Shown in pieces: positions 47,931-56,972 of a DNA stretch of 64,000 bases. The stretch covers positions 118,412-182,411 of the forward strand of contig NZ_PJRT01000028.1 in NCBI RefSeq assembly GCF_002858935.1, given 5' to 3'. A program made the position numbers and the translations under genes. The number at the start of each line of letters is the position of its first letter. Position 1 is the stretch's first letter. The notes below the pieces were generated by a model. The model searched no databases and was not told the origin of the DNA. It worked only from the letters and a program-made list of their open reading frames with translations. The stretch is from Pantoea endophytica (GTDB taxonomy: Bacteria > Pseudomonadota > Gammaproteobacteria > Enterobacterales > Enterobacteriaceae).

Positions 47931-48619
47931 GCGGATACCTGCGCCAATCCCTGAGCCTCATCAATGCTTTCGCGCATCATATTCCAGGCGGTTTCCAGAT
48001 CGTCGTGAATATTGAACAGACCGGAGGTGCCGACAATCAGCACTTCTGCGCCCGCACCGACCAGCGTGTTGTAGGTGCGGGTATTGCAGGAACCGTCAAT
48101 CTCAATCAGATATTGATAGCCGTTGGCCTGCTTCAGCGCTTTCAGCTCTTGCACCTTCTGCACCATTTCCGGGATAAACGGTTGTCCAGCGTAGCCGGGA
48201 TCCACCGTCATCACGGTGATCTTATCCACCAGATGAATGTAGTGATGAATAAAGGAGACCGGCGTAGCAGGATTAAGCACCACGCCAACTTTCTTGCCGA
48301 AGCTGCGGATCATATTGATCACCCGGAATGCATCGCGGTTGATGGTTTCGGCGTGCGGGCAGATGTAATCGGCACCCGCTTTGGCAATCACTTCAATGAA
48401 ATCGGTGGGCTGCTCGACCATCAAATGCACATCCAGCGCCACTTTGGTGAACGGGCGAATCTGCTCAATAAAGAACGGTGACAGCGTGATATTTTTCACG
48501 TAGTGACCATCCATAATGTCGATATGCAGGAAGTCGGCGCGGGAGTCCAGCACGGCGAGCTGGTGCTTGATCTCCATCAGATTCATACACATCAACGACG
48601 GGGAGACTTGAATACGCAT
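47927..48619 (-). CDS. alsE: D-allulose-6-phosphate 3-epimerase-like protein (AlsE type)
   Basis: TIM-barrel epimerase of the ribulose-phosphate 3-epimerase family, 230 residues, closer to AlsE than to Rpe: SPSLMCMNLMEIKHQLAVLD, LHIDIMDGHYVKNITLSPFF, ITVMTVDPGYAGQPFIPEM and EIDGSCNTRTYNTL all have AlsE counterparts. AlsE converts D-allulose 6-phosphate to fructose 6-phosphate. Metal ligands are the two histidines and aspartates of HIDIMDGH, HLMVEQP and VDPG. Of two adjacent ATG codons, 48619 is six bases from AGGA. It overlaps the permease stop. Confidence 0.82.
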   Translation of the reverse strand: MRIQVSPSLMCMNLMEIKHQLAVLDSRADFLHIDIMDGHYVKNITLSPFFIEQIRPFTKVALDVHLMVEQPTDFIEVIAKAGADYICPHAETINRDAFRVINMIRSFGKKVGVVLNPATPVSFIHHYIHLVDKITVMTVDPGYAGQPFIPEMVQKVQELKALKQANGYQYLIEIDGSCNTRTYNTLVGAGAEVLIVGTSGLFNIHDDLETAWNMMRESIDEAQGLAQVSA

Positions 48620-49668
48620 CATACTTCCTTTTTTTCGGTCAAAGGGTTAAGCGCCGCCGCCAGTTTGCTGAGCTTGACGGCACGATGTTCGTTAAAGCGA
48701 GTTTTGAATTGTTTGAAGGCCAACACCACAATCAGCACCGCGCCCCACATTGCCAGGCTAACGTGCTGGCTGATGTTCATCAGGTTGAAGCCGGTGGAGA
48801 GCACTTGCAGGGCGATCAACGCCAGCACCACGCCGGTCACGCGACCAAAGCCGCCATTCGGGTCGGTGCCGCCAAGGATAATGGCCAGCACCGTCAGCAG
48901 CAGATACGCATCGCCGTAACCCATACGCGCCGAGTTGAAGCGCGCCATCATGATCAAACCGGCCAACACACACAGCAGGCTGGAGATGACGTACACCAGA
49001 ATCACCATGCGATGCGTATTGATGCCGCTAAACCAGGTGGCGTTGATGTTGCTGCCGCCCATATAGATGCATTTACCGGCGCGGGTTTTGCCGAGGAACA
49101 GCGCCAGCAGCGCGGCGGCAAACAGGAACACCCACAGCGGCAGCGGAACGCCAAGCAGCGTGTTGGAACCGAGCGCCTGCACCACCGACGGCATGCCGCT
49201 GACGGCCGCGCCTTTGGTCAGCCAGATGCCGATACCGTTCAGCGTCATCATGGTCGCGAGCGTCACCAGAATCGGGTGCGCACCGATGCGCGTCACCATC
49301 ACGCCGGTAATCACGCCGATTACCGCTGCAATCAGCATCGCGCCGATAATCGCAATAAACAGCCACAGCAGTTGCATGCCGGTGCCGGCATCGGCGGGCA
49401 GGGCGCGCATCAGTGTCCAGGCGATAAACAGCGCCGTCAGGTTGGCGGTGGCGATGATCGCCAGATTCAGTCCGCCGCTGAGAATGGCGATAAACATCGC
49501 CAGCGTCAGCAAGCCCAGTTCGGGCAGCTGAAATGCCATGCTCATAAAGGTCGAATCAGTGAGAAAGCGGCCCGGTAACATGACGGTGAAGATCGCCAGC
49601 GCCAGCGCAATTAACAGCATCAGGCCGATATTGGTGCCGTCCGGACGCAGAGCAGAGAGTGATTTCAT
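48619..49668 (-). CDS. sugar ABC transporter permease 2 (RbsC/AlsC type)
   Basis: Ribose-type permease, about 349 residues, with eight or more hydrophobic segments. The family motif is AIILGGTDPNGGFGRVTGVV (near residue 260), and LAIIATANLTALFIAWTLM corresponds to the conserved second region. ATG 49668 (MKSLSALRPDGTNIGL) has GGGAG some distance upstream; ATG 49701 inside the previous gene is the alternative. It is distinct from permease 1, so the transporter is probably a permease heterodimer. Confidence 0.85.
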   Translation of the reverse strand: MKSLSALRPDGTNIGLMLLIALALAIFTVMLPGRFLTDSTFMSMAFQLPELGLLTLAMFIAILSGGLNLAIIATANLTALFIAWTLMRALPADAGTGMQLLWLFIAIIGAMLIAAVIGVITGVMVTRIGAHPILVTLATMMTLNGIGIWLTKGAAVSGMPSVVQALGSNTLLGVPLPLWVFLFAAALLALFLGKTRAGKCIYMGGSNINATWFSGINTHRMVILVYVISSLLCVLAGLIMMARFNSARMGYGDAYLLLTVLAIILGGTDPNGGFGRVTGVVLALIALQVLSTGFNLMNISQHVSLAMWGAVLIVVLAFKQFKTRFNEHRAVKLSKLAAALNPLTEKKEV

Positions 49669-49684
49669 GTTAATGCGGCTCCCG

Positions 49685-50674
49685 TTAGACGAAACTGACA
49701 TCAGTTTCTTTACGTTTTTTGTAGTGAGTCACGGCAATAGCCACCATGATCACGCCGCCCACCACGATGTTCATGAAGTAGTTGGAGACGCCAATCAGGT
49801 TGAGGCCGTTCTTCAGGATGGCGATGAGGAACACGCCCATTAAGGTGCCGCTCACCGTGCCTTTGCCGCCCATCAGGCTGGCACCGCCCAGCACCGTGGC
49901 GGCCAGCACATCCAGCTCGCCGCCGACCAGCGCATTTGGCACCACTTCGCCCATGCGATAGACCTGCACCAAGCCGCCAATCGCCGCCATGGCACCCAGC
50001 CAGCCATAGGCGAAGACATGAATCAGACCGACGCGAATACCGATGCGGCGCGCCGATTCCGCATCGCCGCCCACCGCATACAGTTGGCGACCGAGATTGG
50101 TTTTGTTCAGCAGCAGCGCGGTGAGTCCGGCAATCACCAGCATGGTCACCAGCGGCAAGCCAATCTGGAAGCTGTTGCCTTGCCAGGTGAACGGCAGCAC
50201 GCTGCGCAGCGTGATCCACCAGTCCGGCAGCGAATAGAGGCTTTTGCCGCCGGTTACCCACATCAACAGGCCAAACAGCAGCGACTGCATGCTGATGGTG
50301 ATGATGATTGAGACCACTCGCAGCGTGGTGATCAGCAGGGCGTTGATCACGCCAAACAGCGTGCCGCACACCACCGCCAGCAGGATGCTGAGCAGGGCGT
50401 TATCGAACTGGAACTGCACAAACAGCGAGGCGATCAGGTATTGCACCACCGACGCCACCGCAGCAAAGGAGATATCGATGCCGCCGGTCACCAGCACCAC
50501 AAACAGGCCGAGGGCGAAGATGCCGGTCACAGCGTAGCTTTCTGCCAGATCCAGCAGGTTTTGCACCGTCAGGAACTGATCGCTGGCGGCAGAGAAAAAC
50601 ACGATGAACGCCAGCAAAACCCAGGCCAGCCAGCCCTGGCTGGAACTCGGACGTAAACGAGAAAAATCAGGCAT
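49685..50674 (-). CDS. sugar ABC transporter permease 1 (RbsC/AlsC type)
   Basis: Ribose-type permease of 329 residues. Conserved family segments include LFVVLVTGGIDISFAAVASV (near residue 57) and LAATVLGGASLMGGKGTVSG (near 255), and there are about nine hydrophobic segments. The start overlaps the ATPase gene by eight bases. Confidence 0.87.
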   Translation of the reverse strand: MPDFSRLRPSSSQGWLAWVLLAFIVFFSAASDQFLTVQNLLDLAESYAVTGIFALGLFVVLVTGGIDISFAAVASVVQYLIASLFVQFQFDNALLSILLAVVCGTLFGVINALLITTLRVVSIIITISMQSLLFGLLMWVTGGKSLYSLPDWWITLRSVLPFTWQGNSFQIGLPLVTMLVIAGLTALLLNKTNLGRQLYAVGGDAESARRIGIRVGLIHVFAYGWLGAMAAIGGLVQVYRMGEVVPNALVGGELDVLAATVLGGASLMGGKGTVSGTLMGVFLIAILKNGLNLIGVSNYFMNIVVGGVIMVAIAVTHYKKRKETDVSFV

Positions 50675-52175
50675 TGATCACCTCCGCTAGCTGCTGTTGC
50701 TCAACGGTATCGGGTTGGTATTCGGCATGAACGGTGCCATCACGGAAGTGCAGGATGCGGTCGCAGTTGTACCAAACCTCCGGCACTTCGTCGGAAATCA
50801 GGATGATCGACAAACCCTCTTTCGCCAGCAGATGAATTAGCTGATAGATGCTGGCTTTAGCGCCGACATCCACGCCAACGGTGGGCGAATCGAGGATCAG
50901 GATGCGCGGCTGGGTCAGCACCCATTTCGCCAGCACGATTTTCTGCTGGTTGCCGCCGGAGAGCGTGGAGATGGCCAGATTGGGATCGGCAACACGCACG
51001 CCAAGCTGCTGAATCCACTGCAGGATCAGCTTGTTCTTACGGTATTCATCAATCAGGTGGAAACGGTTTTGCAGCTTGTCGAGGATCGGCAGCACCATGT
51101 TGTCGGCCACCGATTGTTGCTGCACCAAACCCAGGGTTAAGCGATCTTCGGAGACGTAGCCGATGCCGGCTTTGATCGCATCTTCGTGTCCACGGAAACG
51201 CACCGGTTTGCTGTCGAGCCAGATCTTGCCGCTGTCCGGTTTGGTCATGCCAAACAGCGACAGCGCCAGTTCGGTGCGGCCCGAGCCCAGCAGGCCGCAC
51301 AGGCCCAGCACTTCGCCCTGATAGAGTTTGAAATTAACGTCATGGTATTGTCCGGCGCGCGTGAGTTTTTCGACTTCGAGGATCAGGCGATCGTCATGGC
51401 GCGTCGGCGTTTTCAGCTGATAGTCGAGCTTCAGGCCGGTCATCAGCTCGGTCAGATGGTGCGGCGTCATCGCTTTGGCGGGCCAGCAGCCCATTTTGCG
51501 GCCGTCGCGGATCACCGTCACGCGATCTGAGATCTCCAGCACCTCATCCAGACGATGGCTGACAAACACCACGCAGATGTTTTTGTCTTTCAGGTAACGC
51601 ACGGTGCGCAGCAGCTGATTCACTTCGGTGCGCGTCAGCGACGCCGTCGGCTCATCCATGATCACCAGCCGCGCATCGGCGACCAGCGCGCGGCAGATCG
51701 CCACCTGCTGACGCTGCGCAATCGACAGCGACGCCACTTTCTCATCGAGATCGAGTTCAAACTTCAGTTCATCAATGATGCGCTGCGCGGTTTCACGCAG
51801 TTTGGCTTTGCGGTGCCAGCCGAGCAGGCTATTCAGGTTGTGCTCGAAGGCGATGTTTTCCGCCACGCTGAGGTTGGGGAACAGCGACAGATCCTGATAA
51901 ATCACCTGGATACCGAATTCACGCGCCTGGCGAGTGGTCAGACGCGGAAAGCTCGGGCCTTCGCCCAGCGTGATGCGGCTGCCGCTATCCGGGGCGTGCA
52001 CCCCGGAAATGACTTTGATTAAGGTGCTCTTGCCACAGCCGTTGGTGCCAGCGAGACAGTGCACTTCGCCAGCCAGTAAGGTCAGCGAGATATCGCTCAG
52101 TGCGCGGTTGCCACCAAATGTTTTCGACAAGTTGTCGAGCGCAATCAGCGTCTGTGGGATCACCTCATTCATCAT
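50667..52175 (-). CDS. sugar ABC transporter ATPase (RbsA/AlsA type)
   Basis: Tandem ATPase of 502 residues with two nucleotide-binding domains. The first is canonical at Walker A (GTNGCGKST, near 43) with signature LSIAQRQQVAICRAL and Walker B LVIMDEPTASL. The second has a degenerate P-loop (GLLGSGRTELALSLFG), an intact LSGGNQQKIVLAKWV and ILILDSPTVGVDVG, the usual RbsA pattern. The N-terminus overlaps the binding-protein stop region by one base. Confidence 0.9.
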   Translation of the reverse strand: MMNEVIPQTLIALDNLSKTFGGNRALSDISLTLLAGEVHCLAGTNGCGKSTLIKVISGVHAPDSGSRITLGEGPSFPRLTTRQAREFGIQVIYQDLSLFPNLSVAENIAFEHNLNSLLGWHRKAKLRETAQRIIDELKFELDLDEKVASLSIAQRQQVAICRALVADARLVIMDEPTASLTRTEVNQLLRTVRYLKDKNICVVFVSHRLDEVLEISDRVTVIRDGRKMGCWPAKAMTPHHLTELMTGLKLDYQLKTPTRHDDRLILEVEKLTRAGQYHDVNFKLYQGEVLGLCGLLGSGRTELALSLFGMTKPDSGKIWLDSKPVRFRGHEDAIKAGIGYVSEDRLTLGLVQQQSVADNMVLPILDKLQNRFHLIDEYRKNKLILQWIQQLGVRVADPNLAISTLSGGNQQKIVLAKWVLTQPRILILDSPTVGVDVGAKASIYQLIHLLAKEGLSIILISDEVPEVWYNCDRILHFRDGTVHAEYQPDTVEQQQLAEVINA

Positions 52176-53158
52176 TACAGCCCCATTTTCACCAGTTTTG
52201 GCAGGTTCTCTTTGTCCAGGCTTTCGGTGTTGTTGCCGAGGATGGTGTGGGTCGCCTCGTCAACTTTCACTTTGCCCAAACCCTCGATGGTCATTCCGTC
52301 GGTGATTGGCTCTTTCTTCTGCATCATGTCGGCGATACGCACGAACACTTCGCCAGCGGTTTGTGGATTCCAGATGTAGCCGCCTTTGATCGCGCCACGC
52401 TGCACCAGCGATGCGCCCTGGCCAGGACTAAAGGCACCAATTACGCAGACCTGATCGATCTTGTTACGGTTCATCACCGCGCGACCGGCGCCAATCGGAC
52501 CTTGTGAACCAAAGGCCATAATCCCTTTCAAATCCGGAAACTTGGACATCAGTTCGTTAGTGGTGCGAATCGAGTCATCCAGCGATTCGCCGACGCCAAA
52601 CTTGTCGGTGACCATCTGCATCTTCGGATAGTGTTCTTTCTGATAATTCAGCGCGGCGTCGGTCCACTGCTGGTGCAATGGCACGGTCAGGCTGCCGACG
52701 TACATGGCGTATTTGCCCTCTTCATGCATGCATTTCGCCAGCGCTTTCATATGGTTGATGCCGTGCGTCGGCGCATCCACCAGTTCGAAGTCCCAGTTAG
52801 CGCCTTTCTGATCCGGCGATTCATGGGTGATCACTTCAATGCCAGCATCACGGGCGCGCTTCAGCACCGGCTCCAGCACTTTCGGGTCATTTGGCACCAC
52901 GCCAATGATGTCGACCTTCTGGGCAATCAAATCTTCGATAGCGCGCACCTGCAGAGCCGGATCGGCCGCCGTTGGTCCCACCATCCACGCGTCAATGCCG
53001 CGTTTCGCTGCTTCACTCTTGATGCCCGCTTCCATAGCGTTGAACCACGGAATACCGCCAATTTTCACCACGATGCCCATGCGTAATTTGTCAGCAGCCT
53101 GCGCGCCGGAGGCGGCAAACAGGGCGAGCAGAGAACAGGCGATAAGATGTTTTTTCAT
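52175..53158 (-). CDS. sugar ABC transporter periplasmic binding protein (RbsB type)
   Basis: Binding protein of 327 residues with signal peptide MKKHLIACSLLALFAASGAQ (cleaved after AQA-AD). The sugar-binding fold shows the order RMGIVVKIGGIPWFNAMEAG, DIIGVVPNDPKVLEPVLKRA, VITHESPDQKGANWDFELVD and GIMAFGSQGPIGAGRAV. It is the first structural gene after the DeoR-family regulator, only 12 bases away. The ligand is unknown; autoinducer-2 and erythritol-type binding proteins share this group. Confidence 0.87.
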   Translation of the reverse strand: MKKHLIACSLLALFAASGAQAADKLRMGIVVKIGGIPWFNAMEAGIKSEAAKRGIDAWMVGPTAADPALQVRAIEDLIAQKVDIIGVVPNDPKVLEPVLKRARDAGIEVITHESPDQKGANWDFELVDAPTHGINHMKALAKCMHEEGKYAMYVGSLTVPLHQQWTDAALNYQKEHYPKMQMVTDKFGVGESLDDSIRTTNELMSKFPDLKGIMAFGSQGPIGAGRAVMNRNKIDQVCVIGAFSPGQGASLVQRGAIKGGYIWNPQTAGEVFVRIADMMQKKEPITDGMTIEGLGKVKVDEATHTILGNNTESLDKENLPKLVKMGL

Positions 53159-53170
53159 AAAGACTCCGAT

Positions 53171-54001
53171 TTAATTTTTTATTAGCTGCATAGAATGGCT
53201 GCGCTGGGAGCAATCAATAATATTGACGCCGTTCCACGCTAATTCTTGTTCCAGCTCTTTGTCTTTTAATTGGTCAGTAATGAGAAAGTCCACATCGCGA
53301 TAATGACAAATACGCGCGAATGAGGGCCGCAGGAATTTACTTCCGTCCAGCAGCAGATGTTTTCTTTCCGCTGCTAATAACATTTGCTGTTTTAAATGTG
53401 CGTTGTTTTCGTTACCTTCACGTAAATAACCGTCATTGCCTAAACTGCTACAGGAGAAAAAGATCTTATTGATCTGAAATTCCCTGAGCGGTTGCTCGGC
53501 GACGACGCCGTGGAAATCTTCATAACGGTCAGAATATTCCCCTCCCAGACAGATGGTGCGGATGCTGCCGCGCGCCGCAAGGGTTTGCACAATCCTGATG
53601 GAGTTGGTTAATACCGTTAATTCAATATCCGGCAGCTGTCGCGCTAAATACCAGCAAGTGGTGCTGCTATCGAGTAATATACAATCGCCGGGGCTAATGA
53701 AATCGAGTGCGCGTTTGGCAATAGCCATTTTTGCATCAACATGTTCATTGACTCTCTGGCGGAAAGATAATTCATACTCGTTAACACCTCGCGTATTTCC
53801 CTGAATGTTGGCGGCCTGTCGTTTTGCTGGTACCGCACCACCGTGACTGCGTTGTAACAGACCACGTTTCTCCAGCTGGGTTAAATCACGCCGAATAGTT
53901 TCTTGTGAAACCTGACATAACGTGACTAATTCAGCGACAATGACCCGACCATTTAAATTTAATTCGTCAATAATTCGCTGCTGTCTTTCAATCGGCAACA
54001 T
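53171..54001 (-). CDS. DeoR-family transcriptional regulator
   Basis: Sugar-phosphate-responsive repressor of 276 residues. The N-terminal helix-turn-helix IERQQRIIDELNLNGRVIVA with VSQETIRRDLTQLEKRGLLQ (near residue 35) is the DeoR signature, followed by the C-terminal sensor (LDSSTTCWYLARQL, FFSCSSLGNDG). ATG 54001 has GGAGG seven bases upstream; the extension to 54079 is not needed. It heads the seven-gene operon that follows. Direct repeats about 240-330 bases upstream are its candidate operators. Confidence 0.88.
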   Translation of the reverse strand: MLPIERQQRIIDELNLNGRVIVAELVTLCQVSQETIRRDLTQLEKRGLLQRSHGGAVPAKRQAANIQGNTRGVNEYELSFRQRVNEHVDAKMAIAKRALDFISPGDCILLDSSTTCWYLARQLPDIELTVLTNSIRIVQTLAARGSIRTICLGGEYSDRYEDFHGVVAEQPLREFQINKIFFSCSSLGNDGYLREGNENNAHLKQQMLLAAERKHLLLDGSKFLRPSFARICHYRDVDFLITDQLKDKELEQELAWNGVNIIDCSQRSHSMQLIKN

Positions 54002-54149
54002 AACTAACCTCCGATGGCTATAAATTACTGGATAGCGCATTTGGAAAGTGTGGGCTGCGCACGAGTCCACAGTCACCAAAACGCCTTAGCTGATTAGAGT
54101 GATCTGGATCTGTCTTATATGTAAATGAGATGTCTGGTTATCAAAATTA

Positions 54150-54165
54150 AGTGATGTGTCTCACA
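54150..54165. promoter_or_regulatory. candidate CRP site upstream of the sugar operon
   Basis: AGTGATGTGTCTCACA has the 5-6-5 arrangement of TGTGA-N6-TCACA with one mismatch (read on the operon strand, TGTGA then TCACT). TATAAG on the operon strand about 30 bases further could be the -10 box. Catabolite control is expected for a sugar operon. Confidence 0.6.
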
Positions 54166-54236
54166 TAAATAAGCCTAATGGCGCGAAATCCGCGTTCTAC
54201 GCGCGTTGCAAATCCAAAACATGGATTTAACCTAAC

Positions 54237-54331
54237 ATGACCGCTTATGACCGTTTGTGTGTATTTGACCGTTTTGTGATGAGTTAACAAGAGTCCGACG
54301 AATCCGATTGAGCAGTAATCGGTCAAAACGG
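54237..54331. promoter_or_regulatory. cluster of TGACCG repeats, candidate DeoR-family operators
   Basis: ATGACCGCTT (54237) and ATGACCGTTT (54247) are tandem with a period of exactly 10. TTGACCGTTTT follows at 54265, and the inverted copy CGGTCAAAACGG lies at 54320-54331. Clustered short repeats upstream of a DeoR-family gene are typical operators of that family. The rest of the 489-base gap (54002-54490) shows no open frame. Confidence 0.55.
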
Positions 54332-54490
54332 ATGATGAGCGCTTGCCCCATCCAGTACCCGTTCGCCACAGGTGACGGCTTTTTCAGCGGTTAACCTCGC
54401 TTTTAGGGCCGGCTCACAGTTTAGGCCTGCTGACAGCGTTCCCGTTGCGCTATTATTTTCTTTCCAGGAATTTGGGGACCGATTTTTTTG

Positions 54491-55564
54491 ATGTCGTATT
54501 GGATGAAGTTACTGCTTTTATTGCCCTTTCTTTTTGTCGCGTGCGTTCAGGCTCAGCCACTGCAAAAGTCATTTTCTGACTGGCAACTGACTTGTAACAA
54601 CGCGGCTTTTTGCGTGGCACGCAGTTTTCCCGGTGACAACGGCTTAGTGATGACGCTCTCACGTCATGCTGGCGTCAACGATCGTCCCTTGCTGCGTATT
54701 GATTACGGCAGCGCCTACAGCGGTGAGCTGCCGGGCGGCCCGCTCAAGGATAACCTGCTACTCGATCAACGCCGTCTCACACCAGACCTTAAACACTGGA
54801 CGGTGGAACCGCATCATCTGGCGACCAGTAATGCTATCGCCATCGACGAGTTTCTGGCGCAGACGCTGGATGCGCAAAATCTGCAGCTGACCTATAAAGC
54901 CAACGCCACCATTCCGCTCAGCGGCATGAAGGCGGCATTACTGTTGATGGATGACGTGCAGGGCCGCGTCAACGGTGCCAGCGCCTGGGTGAAGCGTGGC
55001 GACCGCGTGCAGTGGGATGTGCCGCCGCAGCCAGCGTTGCCGGCGTTACCTTCGCCATTACCGCCGCCGCCGCCGCTGACGCAGGAAGAGACCAGCGGTT
55101 TAATTGATTTTGGTACCTGGCGGGTGAATACCGATAACTGCTCGCTCGATCCACTGCGGCGTGAAGTGAGCGTGTCGCCGCTGACCGACAGCAAAGCGCT
55201 ACTGCTGATCAGCTGCGAAACCGGTGCGTATAACGTGATCGATCTGGCCTTTGAAGTGACGCGCACGCAGCCTTATGTGTCGCGCGGTCTGAGCTTAACG
55301 CTGCCGTTTACGCCGCCGTCACGCGGGGATAATCAGCTGGAGTTGGTGAACGCGGAATTTGATGCCAGCCATGAATTGCTCTACACCTTCAGTAAAGGAC
55401 GTGGTTTGGGGGATTGCGGCGTGGCAACGCGCTGGCAGTATGACGGCAACGAGTTTGTGCTGGCGGAGTATGCGGAAGAGAAGACCTGCGATGCGTGGCA
55501 CAGCAGTGAGGATTGGCCAACACTCTGGGTCACTGAATCGCAAAATCCGGTGCAGTCGCGTTAA
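54491..55564 (+). CDS. exported DUF1176 protein
   Basis: Protein of 357 residues with a signal peptide (MSYWMKLLLLLPFLFVACVQ, cleaved after AQA-like site; the cysteine does not sit in a clear lipobox). The body matches the DUF1176 family in order: PLQKSFSDWQLTCNNAAFCV near the N-terminus, KANATIPLSGMKAALLLMDD in the middle, and GLGDCGVATRWQYDGNEFVL near the end. Even-numbered cysteines suggest disulfides. A proline run (PSPLPPPPPLTQ) separates two halves. ATG 54491 follows a TTG that could also start. Function unknown. Confidence 0.82.
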   Translation: MSYWMKLLLLLPFLFVACVQAQPLQKSFSDWQLTCNNAAFCVARSFPGDNGLVMTLSRHAGVNDRPLLRIDYGSAYSGELPGGPLKDNLLLDQRRLTPDLKHWTVEPHHLATSNAIAIDEFLAQTLDAQNLQLTYKANATIPLSGMKAALLLMDDVQGRVNGASAWVKRGDRVQWDVPPQPALPALPSPLPPPPPLTQEETSGLIDFGTWRVNTDNCSLDPLRREVSVSPLTDSKALLLISCETGAYNVIDLAFEVTRTQPYVSRGLSLTLPFTPPSRGDNQLELVNAEFDASHELLYTFSKGRGLGDCGVATRWQYDGNEFVLAEYAEEKTCDAWHSSEDWPTLWVTESQNPVQSR

Positions 55565-55595
55565 TACCACGTGCAGCATTAAATCATTGCACATT

Positions 55596-55638
55596 CCGTA
55601 GCGGCGCGATTTATCGCGCAATGAATTGCGCCGCTACA
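55596..55638. repeat. dispersed palindromic repeat, short form (copy 7)
   Basis: CCGTAGCGGCGCGATTTATC followed by GCGCAATGAATTGCGCCGCT and AC. It is flanked by TGCACA, as is copy 5. It lies between the convergent DUF1176 gene and ampH. Confidence 0.8.
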
Positions 55639-55656
55639 GCCTGCACCACAACCCAG

Positions 55657-56826
55657 TTAGCGGATGGCTTGCACCGTCATCGGTGAACCCGACTGATTAC
55701 CCACCAGCTCGGTCAGCATATTATTCACGCCATCACTCATCGGGGTGAAACGCGTTAACGGCGAGCGAGTCACCACCACAAACACGCCGACGTTGTGCTG
55801 CGGCACCATCGCCATATAGGTAATGAAGCCGCCGCCACCGCCGGTTTTCTGAATAATCCCCGGACGACCTTCCTTCGGCCCCATATAGACCCAACCCATG
55901 CCCAGCGCATCGGCGCGGCCCGGCACATCCATGCCTTCCACTTTGGTTAGCTGGTCACGACGATAAATCAGCGTTTGCAGGCGATCAATTTGCGGCGTGC
56001 GGTGATTCACCGCCGAGTTAAGGAACTGCTGCATCCAGCGGCCCATATCGTCTGGCGTTGAGTAAACGCCGCCGCTACCGATGGCCGCCAGCGTGTTGTT
56101 ACACGGACTGGCACCTTTCTCGGCAATCATCAGACGCTGACACTGATCCGGTGACGGCGTAAAGGTGGTGTCTTTCATGCCCAGCGGACGCGTTATCAAC
56201 TGCTGGAACAGTGCTGGATAGGGCATGCCCGCCGCTTTGGCGAGCGCATCGCTCAGCAGATCAAAGCCCAGGTTTGAATAGGCGGCATTGGTGCCTGGCG
56301 CGGCCTTTAATGCCGCTCCGCTCAGCCACTGCCAGCGATCGGACTTGGTCGGCCAGACAAACACCGGACGATGCGGTTTACCGCCGGGCTGCTCGCGCGG
56401 CAGGCCGCTGGTGTGGGTGGAGAGGTTAATCAGGCGAATCGGCTGGCCGTTATAGCTTGGCACGCGCGCGCCAGGCGGCGCGTATTTGCTCAGCGGATCG
56501 TCAAGACGCAGTTGACCGCGTTCGGCCATCTTCACCATCACTTCGCTGGTCATCAGCTTGCTGAGCGAGGCAATACGAATCACCGAATCGGGCTGCGGAC
56601 GCACGTTGTTGCCGGGGCGCGTATCACCAAAGCTGGCGAAAACCCGCTGATTGCCATCAATCGCCACCAGCGCCATGCCGGTTGCGCCGCTGCCATAGAA
56701 AATGTGCTCGGCGTAGCGATCAACAATTTGCGATGCCAACAGCGGATCGGGCGACGACTGCGCCATGCTTTTTAATGGAAGCACTGTAACCATTAAGGCC
56801 AGTAAAAAAGGAGTACGTTTTTTCAA
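55657..56826 (-). CDS. ampH: AmpH-type D,D-carboxypeptidase/endopeptidase
   Basis: Penicillin-binding protein of the class C beta-lactamase fold that trims peptidoglycan, 389 residues. A signal peptide (MKKRTPFLLALMVTVLPLKS) is followed by SLSK (active serine, near residue 93), YSN (near 185) and KTGGGG (near 337), the three class C motifs. Similarity to E. coli AmpH is high throughout, for instance TFTPSPDQCQRLMIAEKGAS. The start is TTG 56826, giving the full signal peptide; the ATG eleven codons on would shorten it. It is not expected to be a resistance beta-lactamase. Confidence 0.92.
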   Translation of the reverse strand: MKKRTPFLLALMVTVLPLKSMAQSSPDPLLASQIVDRYAEHIFYGSGATGMALVAIDGNQRVFASFGDTRPGNNVRPQPDSVIRIASLSKLMTSEVMVKMAERGQLRLDDPLSKYAPPGARVPSYNGQPIRLINLSTHTSGLPREQPGGKPHRPVFVWPTKSDRWQWLSGAALKAAPGTNAAYSNLGFDLLSDALAKAAGMPYPALFQQLITRPLGMKDTTFTPSPDQCQRLMIAEKGASPCNNTLAAIGSGGVYSTPDDMGRWMQQFLNSAVNHRTPQIDRLQTLIYRRDQLTKVEGMDVPGRADALGMGWVYMGPKEGRPGIIQKTGGGGGFITYMAMVPQHNVGVFVVVTRSPLTRFTPMSDGVNNMLTELVGNQSGSPMTVQAIR

Positions 56827-56972
56827 CGGGAAAGCGTCCGCTATAAGAATCGGAGGAAAGCTTATAGTAATCAGTTTGCGCGAGGCGTGAAGGGGGCAGG
56901 GCGGATTTTTTTCTGTTTCAGGCTGTGATCAAAAAATGGCCCTTACGCCAAAAAGACGCAGGGCCAGATCGA

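Noticed and set aside
48685..49578. A 297-codon plus-strand open frame opposite the sugar permease
   Set aside because: Composition dominated by His, Gln, Arg and Ala; it is the mirror of hydrophobic membrane codons, not a gene.
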